From: Ulvibacter litoralis
GTDB lineage: Bacteria; Bacteroidota; Bacteroidia; Flavobacteriales; Flavobacteriaceae
Assembly: GCF_900102055.1 (NCBI RefSeq)
Contig: NZ_FNBA01000001.1
Span: 1-64,000 of the forward strand
Direction of reading: 5' to 3'
DNA length: 64,000 bases
Within the stretch, counting starts at the first letter, position 1. Each line of letters opens with the position of its first letter. A program made the position numbers and the translations under genes. Of the stretch, positions 38,303-46,448 are shown one piece after another. The notes under the pieces were generated by a model that saw only the letters and a program-made list of their open reading frames with translations, searched no databases and was not told the DNA's origin.

Positions 38303-38370
38303 GAATTCATCTAGTTTTTACACCTCCTAGAATTCTTTGATGCGAAAACTACTAAAGTGAGGTACCTTGA
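38303..38370 (+). promoter_or_regulatory. repeated promoter module, copy 3
   Basis: GAATTC (38303-38308), 21 nt ending CACCTCCTA, GAATTC (38330-38335), TTTG (38336-38339), 23 nt, TACCTTGA (38363-38370), then the gene at 38394. Spacings equal those of copies 1 and 2, while the spacer bases differ more. Confidence 0.7.
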
Positions 38371-38393
38371 ACTACAATCACAATATCTCAATT

Positions 38394-38930
38394 ATGAAAA
38401 AGCTATTATTTATAGTACTAAGCCTTCCGTTATTTATGAGCGCACAAACAAAAGTGTACACCATAGAGCTTGTACCAAATCAAGAAGTTGCATATTCTGG
38501 CAATCTTTCCGAAGGAATTATTTTAAACGATTTATCATGGGCATGGAATAGTAATAATGCCTGCTTTGTTGAAAATCAGAAAAAAAAGTTTTCAGGAAAA
38601 CACGTTCTTTTTGAAGGTATTATCCCGAAATACAGTGAAGTTTCGGTGACAGTAGTCCCAAAAGACCCATCGGCTAATTTCAGTATTTACGCTTATCAAA
38701 CTGGAATAAACACAAAGGATTTAGTTCCTAATCTTCCAAGATGTATTCGTTGTGAAGCCGATCATTTTCAAGAGCGTAACCGCGTGGGACGTGAAGAACA
38801 AGACCACACACGCACCGTTACAAACCTTGTCGCTATGAACAGAAGATACAGATTAGTTATTGGTGTTACGGGAGCTGATGGCTTGAGCGAAGGAGACTTT
38901 ACAATTAAAGTAAAAACTAAGACTCGATAA
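38394..38930 (+). CDS. secreted protein of unknown function
   Basis: A 178-residue protein. The ATG at 38394 gives a signal peptide (MKKLLFIVLSLPLFMSAQ); a TTG-started longer frame overlaps the promoter module and is rejected. The mature part is beta-rich: YTIELVPNQEVAYSGNLSEG, HVLFEGIIPKYSEVSVTVVP, FSIYAYQTGIN, a CIRCE motif with two close Cys, and a terminal YRLVIGVTGADGLSEGDFTIKVKT, which recalls pre-peptidase-type beta sandwiches. It does not share the domain of the 36796 and 37553 proteins but has the same promoter module, so it is likely expressed together with them. It is followed by the kinase gene. Confidence 0.8.
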   Translation: MKKLLFIVLSLPLFMSAQTKVYTIELVPNQEVAYSGNLSEGIILNDLSWAWNSNNACFVENQKKKFSGKHVLFEGIIPKYSEVSVTVVPKDPSANFSIYAYQTGINTKDLVPNLPRCIRCEADHFQERNRVGREEQDHTRTVTNLVAMNRRYRLVIGVTGADGLSEGDFTIKVKTKTR

Positions 38931-38984
38931 TTTTAAAAAATAAATACCTAAATTAGAGATGCCTAACCATTATCCTTCTTTATT

Positions 38985-41036
38985 TTGAGAAATTATACAT
39001 ATCGATTTATACCCGCTTTTATTACAAAAACACATTGTATCTATCGGTATGTTCTTTTTTTAGGATTTCTATTTTTCACGCTCTCAGCCACCGCACAATC
39101 TAAAAGTCCTGTCAATAAAAAGTATGTCGATTCGGTAATTAGCACTCTCGATACTATTCCCGATCATTTTAAAAAGATTGAGAAATTAGTCCGAACTGCG
39201 GGAAATAACAGGTACACAAAACCTACAAGAGCACTTATCGACAAAGCTATTTCTATTTCTAAAATAGTAGATGACCCCAAGCTCTTCGGACATTCTTATT
39301 ATTCATTAGGGAATTATTACTACTTCAATTCTAAAATAGATTCCTGTTTGTCTGCTTTAGACAAAGCCTATCAATATTCCGAAGGAATTAACGAACCTCT
39401 TTTAAAAGCTTCTATTTTAACCACAAAAGGAGGTGCTTACCAAAACCTAGGCGCCGTTATTTTAGCTATTTCTACCACTATCGAAGCTAAGAACATATTA
39501 GACAAAGTAGACACCTCAACACTAACAAAGGAAGAGCAACGAAAATATAAAGGACAAAACTTAGTCCTTAACAATAGCCTCGCAAATCTTTACACTAAAA
39601 CTGAAGATTTTGACAAGGCCGTAGAGTTTTATGACAAGGCGTACGATGCCGCCATCGGACTAGGATCTCAAGGGAATGCTGCCGTTATCCTTGGAAACAA
39701 AGGGTTCCTTCTCATTACTAATGACAAATTAGAAGAAGGGTTAACAATCCTCGAAGCCGCCAAGGAAATGAAAGTGAATGCTGGGTTGCCTGAACGGTTT
39801 ATTGCCAGCACCGATCTTTCTATTGGATTGGCCTATTTTAAAATGAAAAAGTATGATCTCGCTAAAGAATATTACGAAAAATCATTAGCCGTCTATAAAG
39901 CCATTAATTCTGAAAAAGGAATGATGGAAGGCTATACAATGCTGGGTGAATTAAATAATGCTGAAAACAATCTGCTTGCAGCTGAAGAACTTTGTAATAA
40001 AGGAAAAGCCATTGCGGTAAAAATTAATGACTCTGATTATTTAATGAAATCTTGTAACTGCTTATATGAAGCTCATAATAAGTTAGGGAATTACAAGGCT
40101 TCACTTACCAACCACGAATTATTTACAAAAGTGAAGGATTCTGTGTTTAACGAAAAGAACATTCGGAAGATTACACAAGTTGGAATGCAGTATGAATTCG
40201 ATAAAATTGAAGCGGAACAACAAGCCATCATTGATCAAAAAAACAGGCAAACAAATCGAATTCTCTTCGTTCTATTCACCTTGGGAGTTTTCTTATTGCT
40301 TATCATTTTGTTTTTCAGGAAAAGAATCAAATACCAAAAAACCATTGCAGCTCAAAATTACGAGTTACAACGTCAGAAAATAATTGAGCTTCAGCAAAAA
40401 AATAAATTAGCTTCTTTAAACAGTATGATTGAAGGGCAAGAGGTAGAACGGCTCCGAATTGCAAAAGACCTCCACGATAGTCTCGGTGGCTTATTAAGTA
40501 CCGTGAAGGCTCATTTTAAAACCATTCAGAATAAAAACGAAGCGTTAAAATTGCAAGAAATTGCACAAAAAACAGATCAATTAATAGACGAAGCCTGTAT
40601 TGAAGTCCGTCGAATCTCACACAATATGATGCCGCACGCCCTGAGTATTTCTGGGTTAAAAGGTGCCATTGAAGATATGGGCGATCGTCTTGTTCAACAA
40701 GGCTATACTGCCAATGTAGAAATACAAAATTTACCTTCTAAAATAGACACGACCAAAGAGGTGATGATCTATCGACTGATTCAAGAAATTAATTCTAACA
40801 TTCGAAAACACGCAGAAGCGACCTCTATTTTAATACAGCTTATTGGTCATGAAAAAGAAATTACCCTCATTGTAGAAGACGATGGTAAAGGCTTTGATTA
40901 CAAAGAAGCAGAAGCAAAAGGAGGACTTGGATTAAAGAGTATTAACTCCCGTGTTCAATTTTTAGACGGAACTATAGACTGGGACACAGCGCCAGGAAGA
41001 GGAACCACACTAACCATTAATATTCCAACAATATGA
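38985..41036 (+). CDS. TPR-containing sensor histidine kinase
   Basis: A 683-residue membrane kinase. An N-terminal hydrophobic segment (residues 20-36) acts as signal or anchor. Residues of about 60-390 form TPR-like helical repeats in the periplasm. A membrane helix lies at 425-444 (ILFVLFTLGVFLLLIILFF) and a coiled coil at 445-490. The HisKA_3 domain has the phospho-acceptor His497 in RIAKDLHDSLGG, and the ATPase domain has EINSNIRKHA (N box, about 601-610), DDGKGFD (632-638) and GGLGLKSI (646-653). No ATG fits the N-terminus, so a TTG start at 38985 is assumed. Its stop overlaps the regulator start by 4 nt. Confidence 0.9.
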   Translation: MRNYTYRFIPAFITKTHCIYRYVLFLGFLFFTLSATAQSKSPVNKKYVDSVISTLDTIPDHFKKIEKLVRTAGNNRYTKPTRALIDKAISISKIVDDPKLFGHSYYSLGNYYYFNSKIDSCLSALDKAYQYSEGINEPLLKASILTTKGGAYQNLGAVILAISTTIEAKNILDKVDTSTLTKEEQRKYKGQNLVLNNSLANLYTKTEDFDKAVEFYDKAYDAAIGLGSQGNAAVILGNKGFLLITNDKLEEGLTILEAAKEMKVNAGLPERFIASTDLSIGLAYFKMKKYDLAKEYYEKSLAVYKAINSEKGMMEGYTMLGELNNAENNLLAAEELCNKGKAIAVKINDSDYLMKSCNCLYEAHNKLGNYKASLTNHELFTKVKDSVFNEKNIRKITQVGMQYEFDKIEAEQQAIIDQKNRQTNRILFVLFTLGVFLLLIILFFRKRIKYQKTIAAQNYELQRQKIIELQQKNKLASLNSMIEGQEVERLRIAKDLHDSLGGLLSTVKAHFKTIQNKNEALKLQEIAQKTDQLIDEACIEVRRISHNMMPHALSISGLKGAIEDMGDRLVQQGYTANVEIQNLPSKIDTTKEVMIYRLIQEINSNIRKHAEATSILIQLIGHEKEITLIVEDDGKGFDYKEAEAKGGLGLKSINSRVQFLDGTIDWDTAPGRGTTLTINIPTI

Positions 41037-41674
41037 TACGAGTTTTTATAGTAGACGACCACAAAATGGTAATTGAAGGAATGCAATTATTATTACAAAA
41101 TGAAGACGACATTAAAGTAATTGGTACCGCATTAAGTGGTGAGATTGCTTTAGAAAAAATTCCAGAGGCAGCACCAGATGTTGTTTTATTAGACATCAAT
41201 TTACCTGGAATAAACGGAATTGACACCTGCAAGCAACTCATCAAAACGAATCCTGATTTAAAAATTATTGCCATTTCAATGCACAAAGAAAGTAGTCTTA
41301 TTAAAATGATGCTAAGCAACGGTGCCAAAGGCTATGTATTAAAAAATGCGGGGCAAGAAGAAGTGATTGAAGCGATTAAAACAGTTTTCAATGGCAAAAT
41401 GTATTTAGACCAAGCAGTGAACGACATTGTTATAAATAGTGTTGCAAGCAATGCTGCAGCAAAGGCAAACAACCCATTTCCTACCCTTTCGAGGCGCGAA
41501 AAGGAAGTCTTACAATTAATCCTTGACGAATATACGACGCAGGAAATTGCCGATAAATTATTTATCAGTTTTGGAACAGTAGAAACGCATCGTAGAAATA
41601 TGTTGATTAAAACGGGAGTTCGAAATACTGCTGGATTGGTTCGTGTTGCTTTCGAATATGAACTTCATAAATAA
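41033..41674 (+). CDS. NarL/LuxR-type response regulator
   Basis: A 213-residue DNA-binding regulator. The receiver domain has Asp8/Asp9 in VDDHKM, phospho-acceptor Asp54 in LLDINLPG and Lys104 in YVLKNAG. The LuxR-type helix-turn-helix (about 151-210) has LSRREKEVLQLILDEYTTQEIADKLFIS and VETHRRNMLIKTG. The ATG overlaps the kinase stop (ATGA), so the two are made as a pair. The three identical promoter modules within 5 kb upstream are obvious candidates for its target sites, but that is inference. Confidence 0.95.
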   Translation: MIRVFIVDDHKMVIEGMQLLLQNEDDIKVIGTALSGEIALEKIPEAAPDVVLLDINLPGINGIDTCKQLIKTNPDLKIIAISMHKESSLIKMMLSNGAKGYVLKNAGQEEVIEAIKTVFNGKMYLDQAVNDIVINSVASNAAAKANNPFPTLSRREKEVLQLILDEYTTQEIADKLFISFGTVETHRRNMLIKTGVRNTAGLVRVAFEYELHK

Positions 41675-41682
41675 CAACCCAC

Positions 41683-42363
41683 ATGAAATTATTTATACCC
41701 TTTCTTTTAGCACTCCTAGTACTAAGCTGTGCTTCAGAAACTGAACAGAAAAGTTTAAACCAAATTGCTGAAATTTACAAGGCAAAAACAGCGTACTCTA
41801 AAGGTTTTAATAGCAATGTAGGCGAAAAAACCATTCGTAATTTTAAGATAACCGCTTCTGAAAGCAAATTATTAGACAGCTTAAGGCCCGAATTAAGTTC
41901 TTCAAACATCGCACTTTTAGTGTATGAAGGTTTTACTTCCGAAGAAAAAGAAACGTACGATGAAATAAAAGTTGACATTCTCAACCTCAAAAAAGATACT
42001 GCCTCTTTTGTGTTTCAGCTTCCTGTTTTAGAAAAATTAAGTAAAAAGTCGACGGCTTTCAAACAGTTTTCTGAAAACATATTACTTAGAAAATACAACT
42101 TGTTAGATTCTATTAAAAACGCGGCTGACTTTAAGACTCCTATTTCAAAAAGTATTGAAGATTTAATGCAAAAAAATGAAGCGGTTTTTGGCGAATTAAT
42201 CACGTATTGCCCGATTTCTCTTGCTGAAACCGAAGATGAAATAAGTGGTATTTACCAATATAGAGGCCTATTTATTTACAAAAATGATGCTATTCCGTAT
42301 CTCGTTGCAGTAGATGCAACTGAAGGAAAAGACAAAATGATTGGTTATAAAATAAACAAATAA
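41683..42363 (+). CDS. lipoprotein of unknown function
   Basis: A 226-residue protein with lipobox Cys16 (LLVLSCAS). The mature part is mainly helical and Lys/Glu/Ser-rich (NQIAEIYKAKTAYSKGFN, YDEIKVDILNLKKDTASF, IKNAADFKTPISKSIEDLMQ) and ends in a beta-rich tail (ISGIYQYRGLFIYKNDAIPYLVAVDATEG). No family recognised. It starts 8 nt after the response regulator gene and is likely the third gene of that operon, so it may be a sensor accessory or an unrelated passenger. Its stop is 3 nt from the convergent argS. Confidence 0.78.
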   Translation: MKLFIPFLLALLVLSCASETEQKSLNQIAEIYKAKTAYSKGFNSNVGEKTIRNFKITASESKLLDSLRPELSSSNIALLVYEGFTSEEKETYDEIKVDILNLKKDTASFVFQLPVLEKLSKKSTAFKQFSENILLRKYNLLDSIKNAADFKTPISKSIEDLMQKNEAVFGELITYCPISLAETEDEISGIYQYRGLFIYKNDAIPYLVAVDATEGKDKMIGYKINK

Positions 42364-42366
42364 GGC

Positions 42367-44142
42367 TTACATGCGCTCTGGAACCTGAATTCCTAACAAT
42401 CCAAAAGCCGACTTAATAACACTTGCAACAGCTTGCGCCAATTGAATTCTGAAGTTTTTTTCTGAATCTGAATCGGCAGCCAAAATTGATACGTTTTGAT
42501 AGAAAGAATTAAACTCTTTCACCAAATCGTAGGTGTAATTTGCTATCAAAGCGGGACTGTAATTTGCCGCTGCCATTTGAATTACATCTGGATACTGCTG
42601 AAGGGTTTTCAACACCTCTTTCTCTTTTGGATGCAATGTAATAGCACCAACTGGAGTCGTTGTGAAAGTTTCGTCTGCCTTGCGAAGTATGGACTGAATT
42701 CTGGCGTACGTATATTGTATAAACGGTCCTGTATTCCCTTGGAAATCGACACTTTCTTCAGGATTGAATAAAATTCGTTTTTTAGGATCTACTTTCAGAA
42801 TGTAATATTTTAAAGCGCCTAAACCAATCGTATGGTATAACGCCTCTTTTTCTTCTTCTGAAAACGCATCAATCTTACCTAACTCTTCGCTAATTTTTTT
42901 AGCAGTCTGCGCCATATCGTCTATCAAATCGTCTGCATCTACAACCGTTCCTTCACGACTTTTCATTTTTCCAGAAGGCAAATCAACCATTCCGTAGCTT
43001 AAATGATACAGGTTTTTAGCCCAATCGAAGCCTAATTTTTTCAGAATTAAAAACAACACTTGAAAGTGGTAATCTTGTTCGTTACCCACCGTATAAATCA
43101 TTCCCTCCACATTGGGATGGTCTTTTACACGTTGAATTGCCGTTCCAATATCTTGCGTCATATAAACAGCAGTACCATCACTACGCAATACAATTTTCTC
43201 GTCCAATCCTTCATCGGTAAGATCGCACCATACTGAACCATCTTCTTTCTTAAAGAAAACACCTGTTTCCAATCCTTCGGCAACAAACTCTTTTCCCAAA
43301 AGATAGGTATCACTTTCATAATAAAGCGTGTCAAAATTCACACCTAATGACTCGTAGGTTTTATCAAATCCTGCATACACCCAACTGTTCATCTCTTTCC
43401 AAAGTGCAACTGTATCAGCATCTCCAGCCTCCCATTTTTGAAGCATTTCTTTTGCTTCAAGTAAAATGGGAGCCTCAGCTTTCGCTTCGTCTTCTGTTTT
43501 ACCTTCAGCGATTAAAGTTGCAATTTCTTTCTTGTATTCTTGGTCAAACTTCACGTAGTAATTCCCTACTAACTTATCCCCTTTCAATCCTGTAGAAGTA
43601 GGTGTTTCTCCATTCCCAAATCGTTTCCAGGCCAACATACTTTTACAAATATGAATTCCTCTATCGTTGATAATTTGTGTTTTATAGGCTTTTTTTCCTG
43701 AAGCCGCTACAATTTCAGAAACACTGTATCCTAATAAAATATTTCGGATGTGCCCTAAATGTAACGGTTTGTTGGTGTTTGGCGAAGAATATTCAACCAT
43801 CATTGCCGCTTCTCCTTGTGGTTTTCTTCCGAAGTTAGAAAAATCTGAAATTCCTGTAAAGAAATCAAGATAATAAGCATCACTCAACACTAAGTTCAAA
43901 AACCCTTTTACCACGTTAAATTTCACTACTTCTGAAACATTGGCAACTAAATAGGCTCCTATTGCTTCACCAATTTGTACCGGATTTCCTTTTACGACGC
44001 GCAAAATAGGGAATACAACCACCGTTATATCTCCTTCAAAATCTTTACGAGTTGCTTGAAACTCTACCGTTTCTAATGTAGCACCGTACACTTCTGTAAT
44101 GGCTTTTTTAATTTCTATTTCTAAGGTTTCCTGTAAATTCAT
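42367..44142 (-). CDS. argS: arginyl-tRNA synthetase
   Basis: Class I enzyme charging tRNA-Arg. The 591-residue protein starts at ATG 44142 (MNLQETLEIEIKK); a GTG-started extension to 44187 would run through the leader hairpin and is rejected. Order: N-terminal additional domain (DFEGDITVVVFPILRV), the catalytic core with HLGH in SSPNTNKPLHLGHIRN near residue 132, the second signature GKMKSREGTVV replacing KMSKS, and the anticodon-binding domain ending QLAQAVASVIKSAFGLLGIQVPERM. It is monocistronic, with a promoter at 44214 and a terminator-like hairpin in the leader. Confidence 0.97.
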   Translation of the reverse strand: MNLQETLEIEIKKAITEVYGATLETVEFQATRKDFEGDITVVVFPILRVVKGNPVQIGEAIGAYLVANVSEVVKFNVVKGFLNLVLSDAYYLDFFTGISDFSNFGRKPQGEAAMMVEYSSPNTNKPLHLGHIRNILLGYSVSEIVAASGKKAYKTQIINDRGIHICKSMLAWKRFGNGETPTSTGLKGDKLVGNYYVKFDQEYKKEIATLIAEGKTEDEAKAEAPILLEAKEMLQKWEAGDADTVALWKEMNSWVYAGFDKTYESLGVNFDTLYYESDTYLLGKEFVAEGLETGVFFKKEDGSVWCDLTDEGLDEKIVLRSDGTAVYMTQDIGTAIQRVKDHPNVEGMIYTVGNEQDYHFQVLFLILKKLGFDWAKNLYHLSYGMVDLPSGKMKSREGTVVDADDLIDDMAQTAKKISEELGKIDAFSEEEKEALYHTIGLGALKYYILKVDPKKRILFNPEESVDFQGNTGPFIQYTYARIQSILRKADETFTTTPVGAITLHPKEKEVLKTLQQYPDVIQMAAANYSPALIANYTYDLVKEFNSFYQNVSILAADSDSEKNFRIQLAQAVASVIKSAFGLLGIQVPERM

Positions 44143-44178
44143 AGGTACATTAAGGTTACGCTGAACGGTTTTATATAC

Positions 44179-44208
44179 AAAAAACACCCCTGCAAAAGCG
44201 TAGGTGTT
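44179..44208 (-). promoter_or_regulatory. terminator-like hairpin in the argS leader
   Basis: On the minus strand AACACC (44208-44203) pairs with GGTGTT (44188-44183), with an inner CGC/GCA-type pairing and a UUUU loop, followed by six T (44184-44179). It lies between the argS -7 box and the ATG, starting at about the expected transcription start. No minus-strand gene ends just upstream that it could serve. Confidence 0.6.
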
Positions 44209-44213
44209 GACTG

Positions 44214-44221
44214 CAAAGATA
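44214..44221 (-). promoter_or_regulatory. argS promoter, -7 box
   Basis: TATCTTTG on the minus strand, an exact TAnnTTTG match, 71 nt before the argS ATG. The -33 position is T-rich without a clear TTTG. Confidence 0.55.
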
Positions 44222-44342
44222 CAAGAATTTTAGGCTTTAAAAAGACTGTAAAAAGGATAATCTAATAGCATTTTCGTAACCTAAGTTTAACCACTCCGTA
44301 AACTTTAAATGAATGAACAAGTAGTTCTTTGCCGAAAAAACG

Positions 44343-44978
44343 ATGGATATATTTTTATACGTATTTGCAGCCTTATTTTCGGTCATAAACCCTTTGGGAA
44401 CCGTTCCTGTTTTTGTAGGACTCACAAGTGACGAATCTCCTAAAGAACGAGGTAAAACATCTTTTCTAACCGCGGTAAATGTGATTGTAATTTTAACAAT
44501 CTCCTTCTTTGCAGGAACCTATTTATTAGACTTTTTTGGTATTAGTTTAAATGCATTACGAATTGCGGGAGGAATGATTATTGTAACTTCAGGATTTGCA
44601 CTATTAACAGGAACATTCTCAAAACACAAAGGAATGAAAAACAAACGCGTTCAGAAGGATTTAGACAATAGAGAGAAATTCTCCCTTACTCCGCTTGCCA
44701 TACCTATGTTAGCAGGACCTGGGTCAATTTCGTTATTGATAACTTTTAACCAAGAATACAGTCACACAAAAGAAATTTTAATTGTGGTGCTTGCGGTGCT
44801 TGCTGTTGGCGCTGCCACGTATTTTATTCTGAAAAGCGCTCACTTCATTACCAAATTTTTAGGCGCTTCTGGAATTAATGCAATCTCAAGAATTGTTGGT
44901 TTTATCGTAATATCTATCGGCGTTGAATATATTGCAACCGCTGTAGTAGCTATTCTAAGTAGTATTCAAATTGGATAA
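44343..44978 (+). CDS. MarC-family membrane protein
   Basis: A 211-residue integral membrane protein of the MarC/UPF0056 family with six predicted helices. Conserved parts are FAALFSVINPLGTVPVFVGLT, FFGISLNALRIAGGMIIVTSGFALL, and LTPLAIPMLAGPGSISLLI, then ISRIVGFIVISIGVEYIATAV. Despite the name, no link to multiple antibiotic resistance is established for the family, and the substrate is unknown. It has no close operon partner: argS diverges upstream and the small membrane protein gene converges 10 nt downstream. Confidence 0.92.
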   Translation: MDIFLYVFAALFSVINPLGTVPVFVGLTSDESPKERGKTSFLTAVNVIVILTISFFAGTYLLDFFGISLNALRIAGGMIIVTSGFALLTGTFSKHKGMKNKRVQKDLDNREKFSLTPLAIPMLAGPGSISLLITFNQEYSHTKEILIVVLAVLAVGAATYFILKSAHFITKFLGASGINAISRIVGFIVISIGVEYIATAVVAILSSIQIG

Positions 44979-44988
44979 TTAAAAATTC

Positions 44989-45195
44989 TTACCTCCTATT
45001 TTTAGCGAAAACGGCTGCCAAAAGAGACATCACGCCCAATCCAATCATTCCTAAGGTCTGATTTTTCAAACCTTCTTTCGCATTGACTTCTAAAGGGCCA
45101 ATTTCTAAAACAGTTTGTGGCACAAAAGCAGTGTACAACCCAAAGGCTATTAAAACGATTCCGACAAGAACTAAAACTATTTTTAAAATTCGCAT
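44989..45195 (-). CDS. small two-helix membrane protein
   Basis: A 68-residue protein with two hydrophobic helices (about 4-23, ILKIVLVLVGIVLIAFGLY, and 48-64, LGMIGLGVMSLLAAVFA) separated by a polar loop containing VLEIGPLEVNAKEGLKNQT. The C-terminus is basic (KNRR), which places it in the cytoplasm. Small DUF-type proteins of this layout are frequent in flavobacteria; I cannot name the family. It lies 39 nt downstream of ctlX on the same strand and may be co-transcribed with it. Confidence 0.75.
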   Translation of the reverse strand: MRILKIVLVLVGIVLIAFGLYTAFVPQTVLEIGPLEVNAKEGLKNQTLGMIGLGVMSLLAAVFAKNRR

Positions 45196-45234
45196 TGAAG
45201 CAAGATTGAAATTATCCTTTAAAGATACTTAAAA

Positions 45235-46167
45235 TTAGCTTCTAGGAAGAAAAACTTCAGCCATCATACAACGAGCACTTCCGCCACCACAGGTTTCAAT
45301 TGTTTCAAGGTCGCTACTTAAAATTTCGCAGTGTTTTTCAATCGCAGCAATTTGATCAGGCTTTAAACTTTTATGCGCAGCAAGACTCATTACCATATAT
45401 CGTTTATCATCCGCTCCTTTTACTTGCAACATATTCCCTGCAAACTGATGCATTTGTGCTTCGGTGATTCTAATAATTTCTTTTCCATCTTCTTTTAAAT
45501 GCTGAACTACATTTTTCTTCTCTCGCTTGTCGTCAATAGTATCCAAACAAATCACAGCAAAATTTTCAGCCAAAGCCATCATTACATTGGTATGGTAAAT
45601 AGGCAATCGCTCTCCGTTTACCGTTTGGTTCGCTGTGAAAATAACAGGATGGTAATCAAAATCTTCACAAAATTCGATAAGCAAATCATCATCAGCACGA
45701 GCCGATAACGCACAATACGCTTTTTGATGAACGCGATCTAGCAACAAACTTCCCGTACCTTCCAGAAAAACGCCTTCATCTTCAGCACTGGTATAATCCA
45801 TATAGCCTTCAATTAAAAAGCCTTCACTTTCCAAACGATCCATCACCTCTTCACGACGCTCTCTACGTCTGTTTTCAGCAAACATAGGATACAATCCAAC
45901 AGTACCATTCGCATGAAAACTCACCCAATTATTCGGAAAAATAGAATCTGGAGTATCCATTTTTAAATCATCATTTTCAACAATAACGTTCACCCCAACC
46001 GCACGTAATTTTGCAACAAAAGCATCAAATTCTTCCTGTGCTTTTGCGTTAATCACACTGTTTTTAAGATCTATATCTTCTTGAAAATAATTATTTACTG
46101 CAGTTTCTTCGTTCATACGGAACGCCACTGGACGAATCATTAAAATGGTATTGGTAATTTGCTCCAT
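45235..46167 (-). CDS. ctlX: amidinotransferase-superfamily hydrolase, CtlX-like (citrulline utilization)
   Basis: A 310-residue guanidino-group-modifying enzyme. Visible features: MIRPVAFRMNEETAVNN near the N-terminus, TPDSIFPNNWVSFH (conserved Asp/Asn), VFLEGTGSLLLDR, and HTNVMMALAENFAVICLDTI with the catalytic His. The Gly-rich GGGSARCMMAEVF carries the nucleophile, probably Cys300. This pattern fits the citrulline-utilization hydrolase type. The start is set at ATG 46167, below a -7 box at 46226 (46176 is an alternative); the open frame to 46344 runs through the his promoter region. A second enzyme of the superfamily lies at 54.8 kb. Confidence 0.85.
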   Translation of the reverse strand: MEQITNTILMIRPVAFRMNEETAVNNYFQEDIDLKNSVINAKAQEEFDAFVAKLRAVGVNVIVENDDLKMDTPDSIFPNNWVSFHANGTVGLYPMFAENRRRERREEVMDRLESEGFLIEGYMDYTSAEDEGVFLEGTGSLLLDRVHQKAYCALSARADDDLLIEFCEDFDYHPVIFTANQTVNGERLPIYHTNVMMALAENFAVICLDTIDDKREKKNVVQHLKEDGKEIIRITEAQMHQFAGNMLQVKGADDKRYMVMSLAAHKSLKPDQIAAIEKHCEILSSDLETIETCGGGSARCMMAEVFLPRS

Positions 46168-46225
46168 ATATCCCATCGTTGCGATCAACGGTTGTATTAA
46201 ATTAAAATTGATTTTTTGTAGTCCG

Positions 46226-46233
46226 CAAAAATA
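46226..46233 (-). promoter_or_regulatory. ctlX promoter, -7 box
   Basis: TATTTTTG on the minus strand, about 58 nt before the ATG at 46167, with a TTG 17 nt further upstream. Its position argues against the longer upstream frame. Confidence 0.5.
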
Positions 46234-46306
46234 CATTTTTTTTAAGCTGGCAATGATAGTTATACAATTTTCTTCATAAAAATTAGGGCAACTAAAAAAA
46301 AGGAAG

Positions 46307-46314
46307 TAGTTTTG
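46307..46314 (+). promoter_or_regulatory. his operon promoter, -7 box
   Basis: TAGTTTTG matches TAnnTTTG and lies 18 nt before the leader-peptide ATG, so transcription would start near 46320. A TTAG at about 20 nt upstream is a poor -33 match. Confidence 0.55.
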
Positions 46315-46332
46315 CATCAGATTATAAACATC

Positions 46333-46392
46333 ATGAACACACAATTACATCATCATCATTCTCATATTTGCTCTCAGGCGAACAGGAAATGA
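46333..46392 (+). CDS. hisL: his operon leader peptide
   Basis: A 19-codon frame encodes MNTQLHHHHSHICSQANRK and stops with TGA. Five of seven consecutive codons are CAT (His). It lies between the his promoter and a strong terminator, with hisG beyond. In transcription attenuation, ribosomes stall at the His codons when charged tRNA-His is scarce, which prevents the terminator from forming. The peptide itself has no other role. The position, codon content and downstream terminator agree well; the competing antiterminator helix was not worked out. Confidence 0.88.
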   Translation: MNTQLHHHHSHICSQANRK

Positions 46393-46415
46393 TATATGTA
46401 ATCTAAAAATATTTC

Positions 46416-46448
46416 AAAACCCGTCTGAGTAATCAGACGGGTTTTTTG
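46416..46448 (+). terminator. his attenuator terminator
   Basis: Perfect 13-bp stem AAAACCCGTCTGA (46416-46428) / TCAGACGGGTTTT (46433-46445) with loop GTAA and a T6 run (46442-46447). It is 24 nt after the leader-peptide stop and about 40 nt before hisG, which makes it the conditional terminator of the operon. Confidence 0.93.

Noticed and set aside
36040-38335. GAATTC sites as a restriction-modification signal or chance EcoRI sites
   Set aside because: They occur as pairs with fixed 27-bp spacing and shared flanks upstream of genes, which chance or a restriction site does not explain.
44143-44187. GTG-started extension of argS
   Set aside because: It would translate the leader hairpin; ATG 44142 matches the usual ArgRS N-terminus.
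46168-46344. 59-codon N-terminal extension of ctlX
   Set aside because: It runs through the ctlX -7 box and into the his promoter region, and its sequence is unlike the enzyme family.
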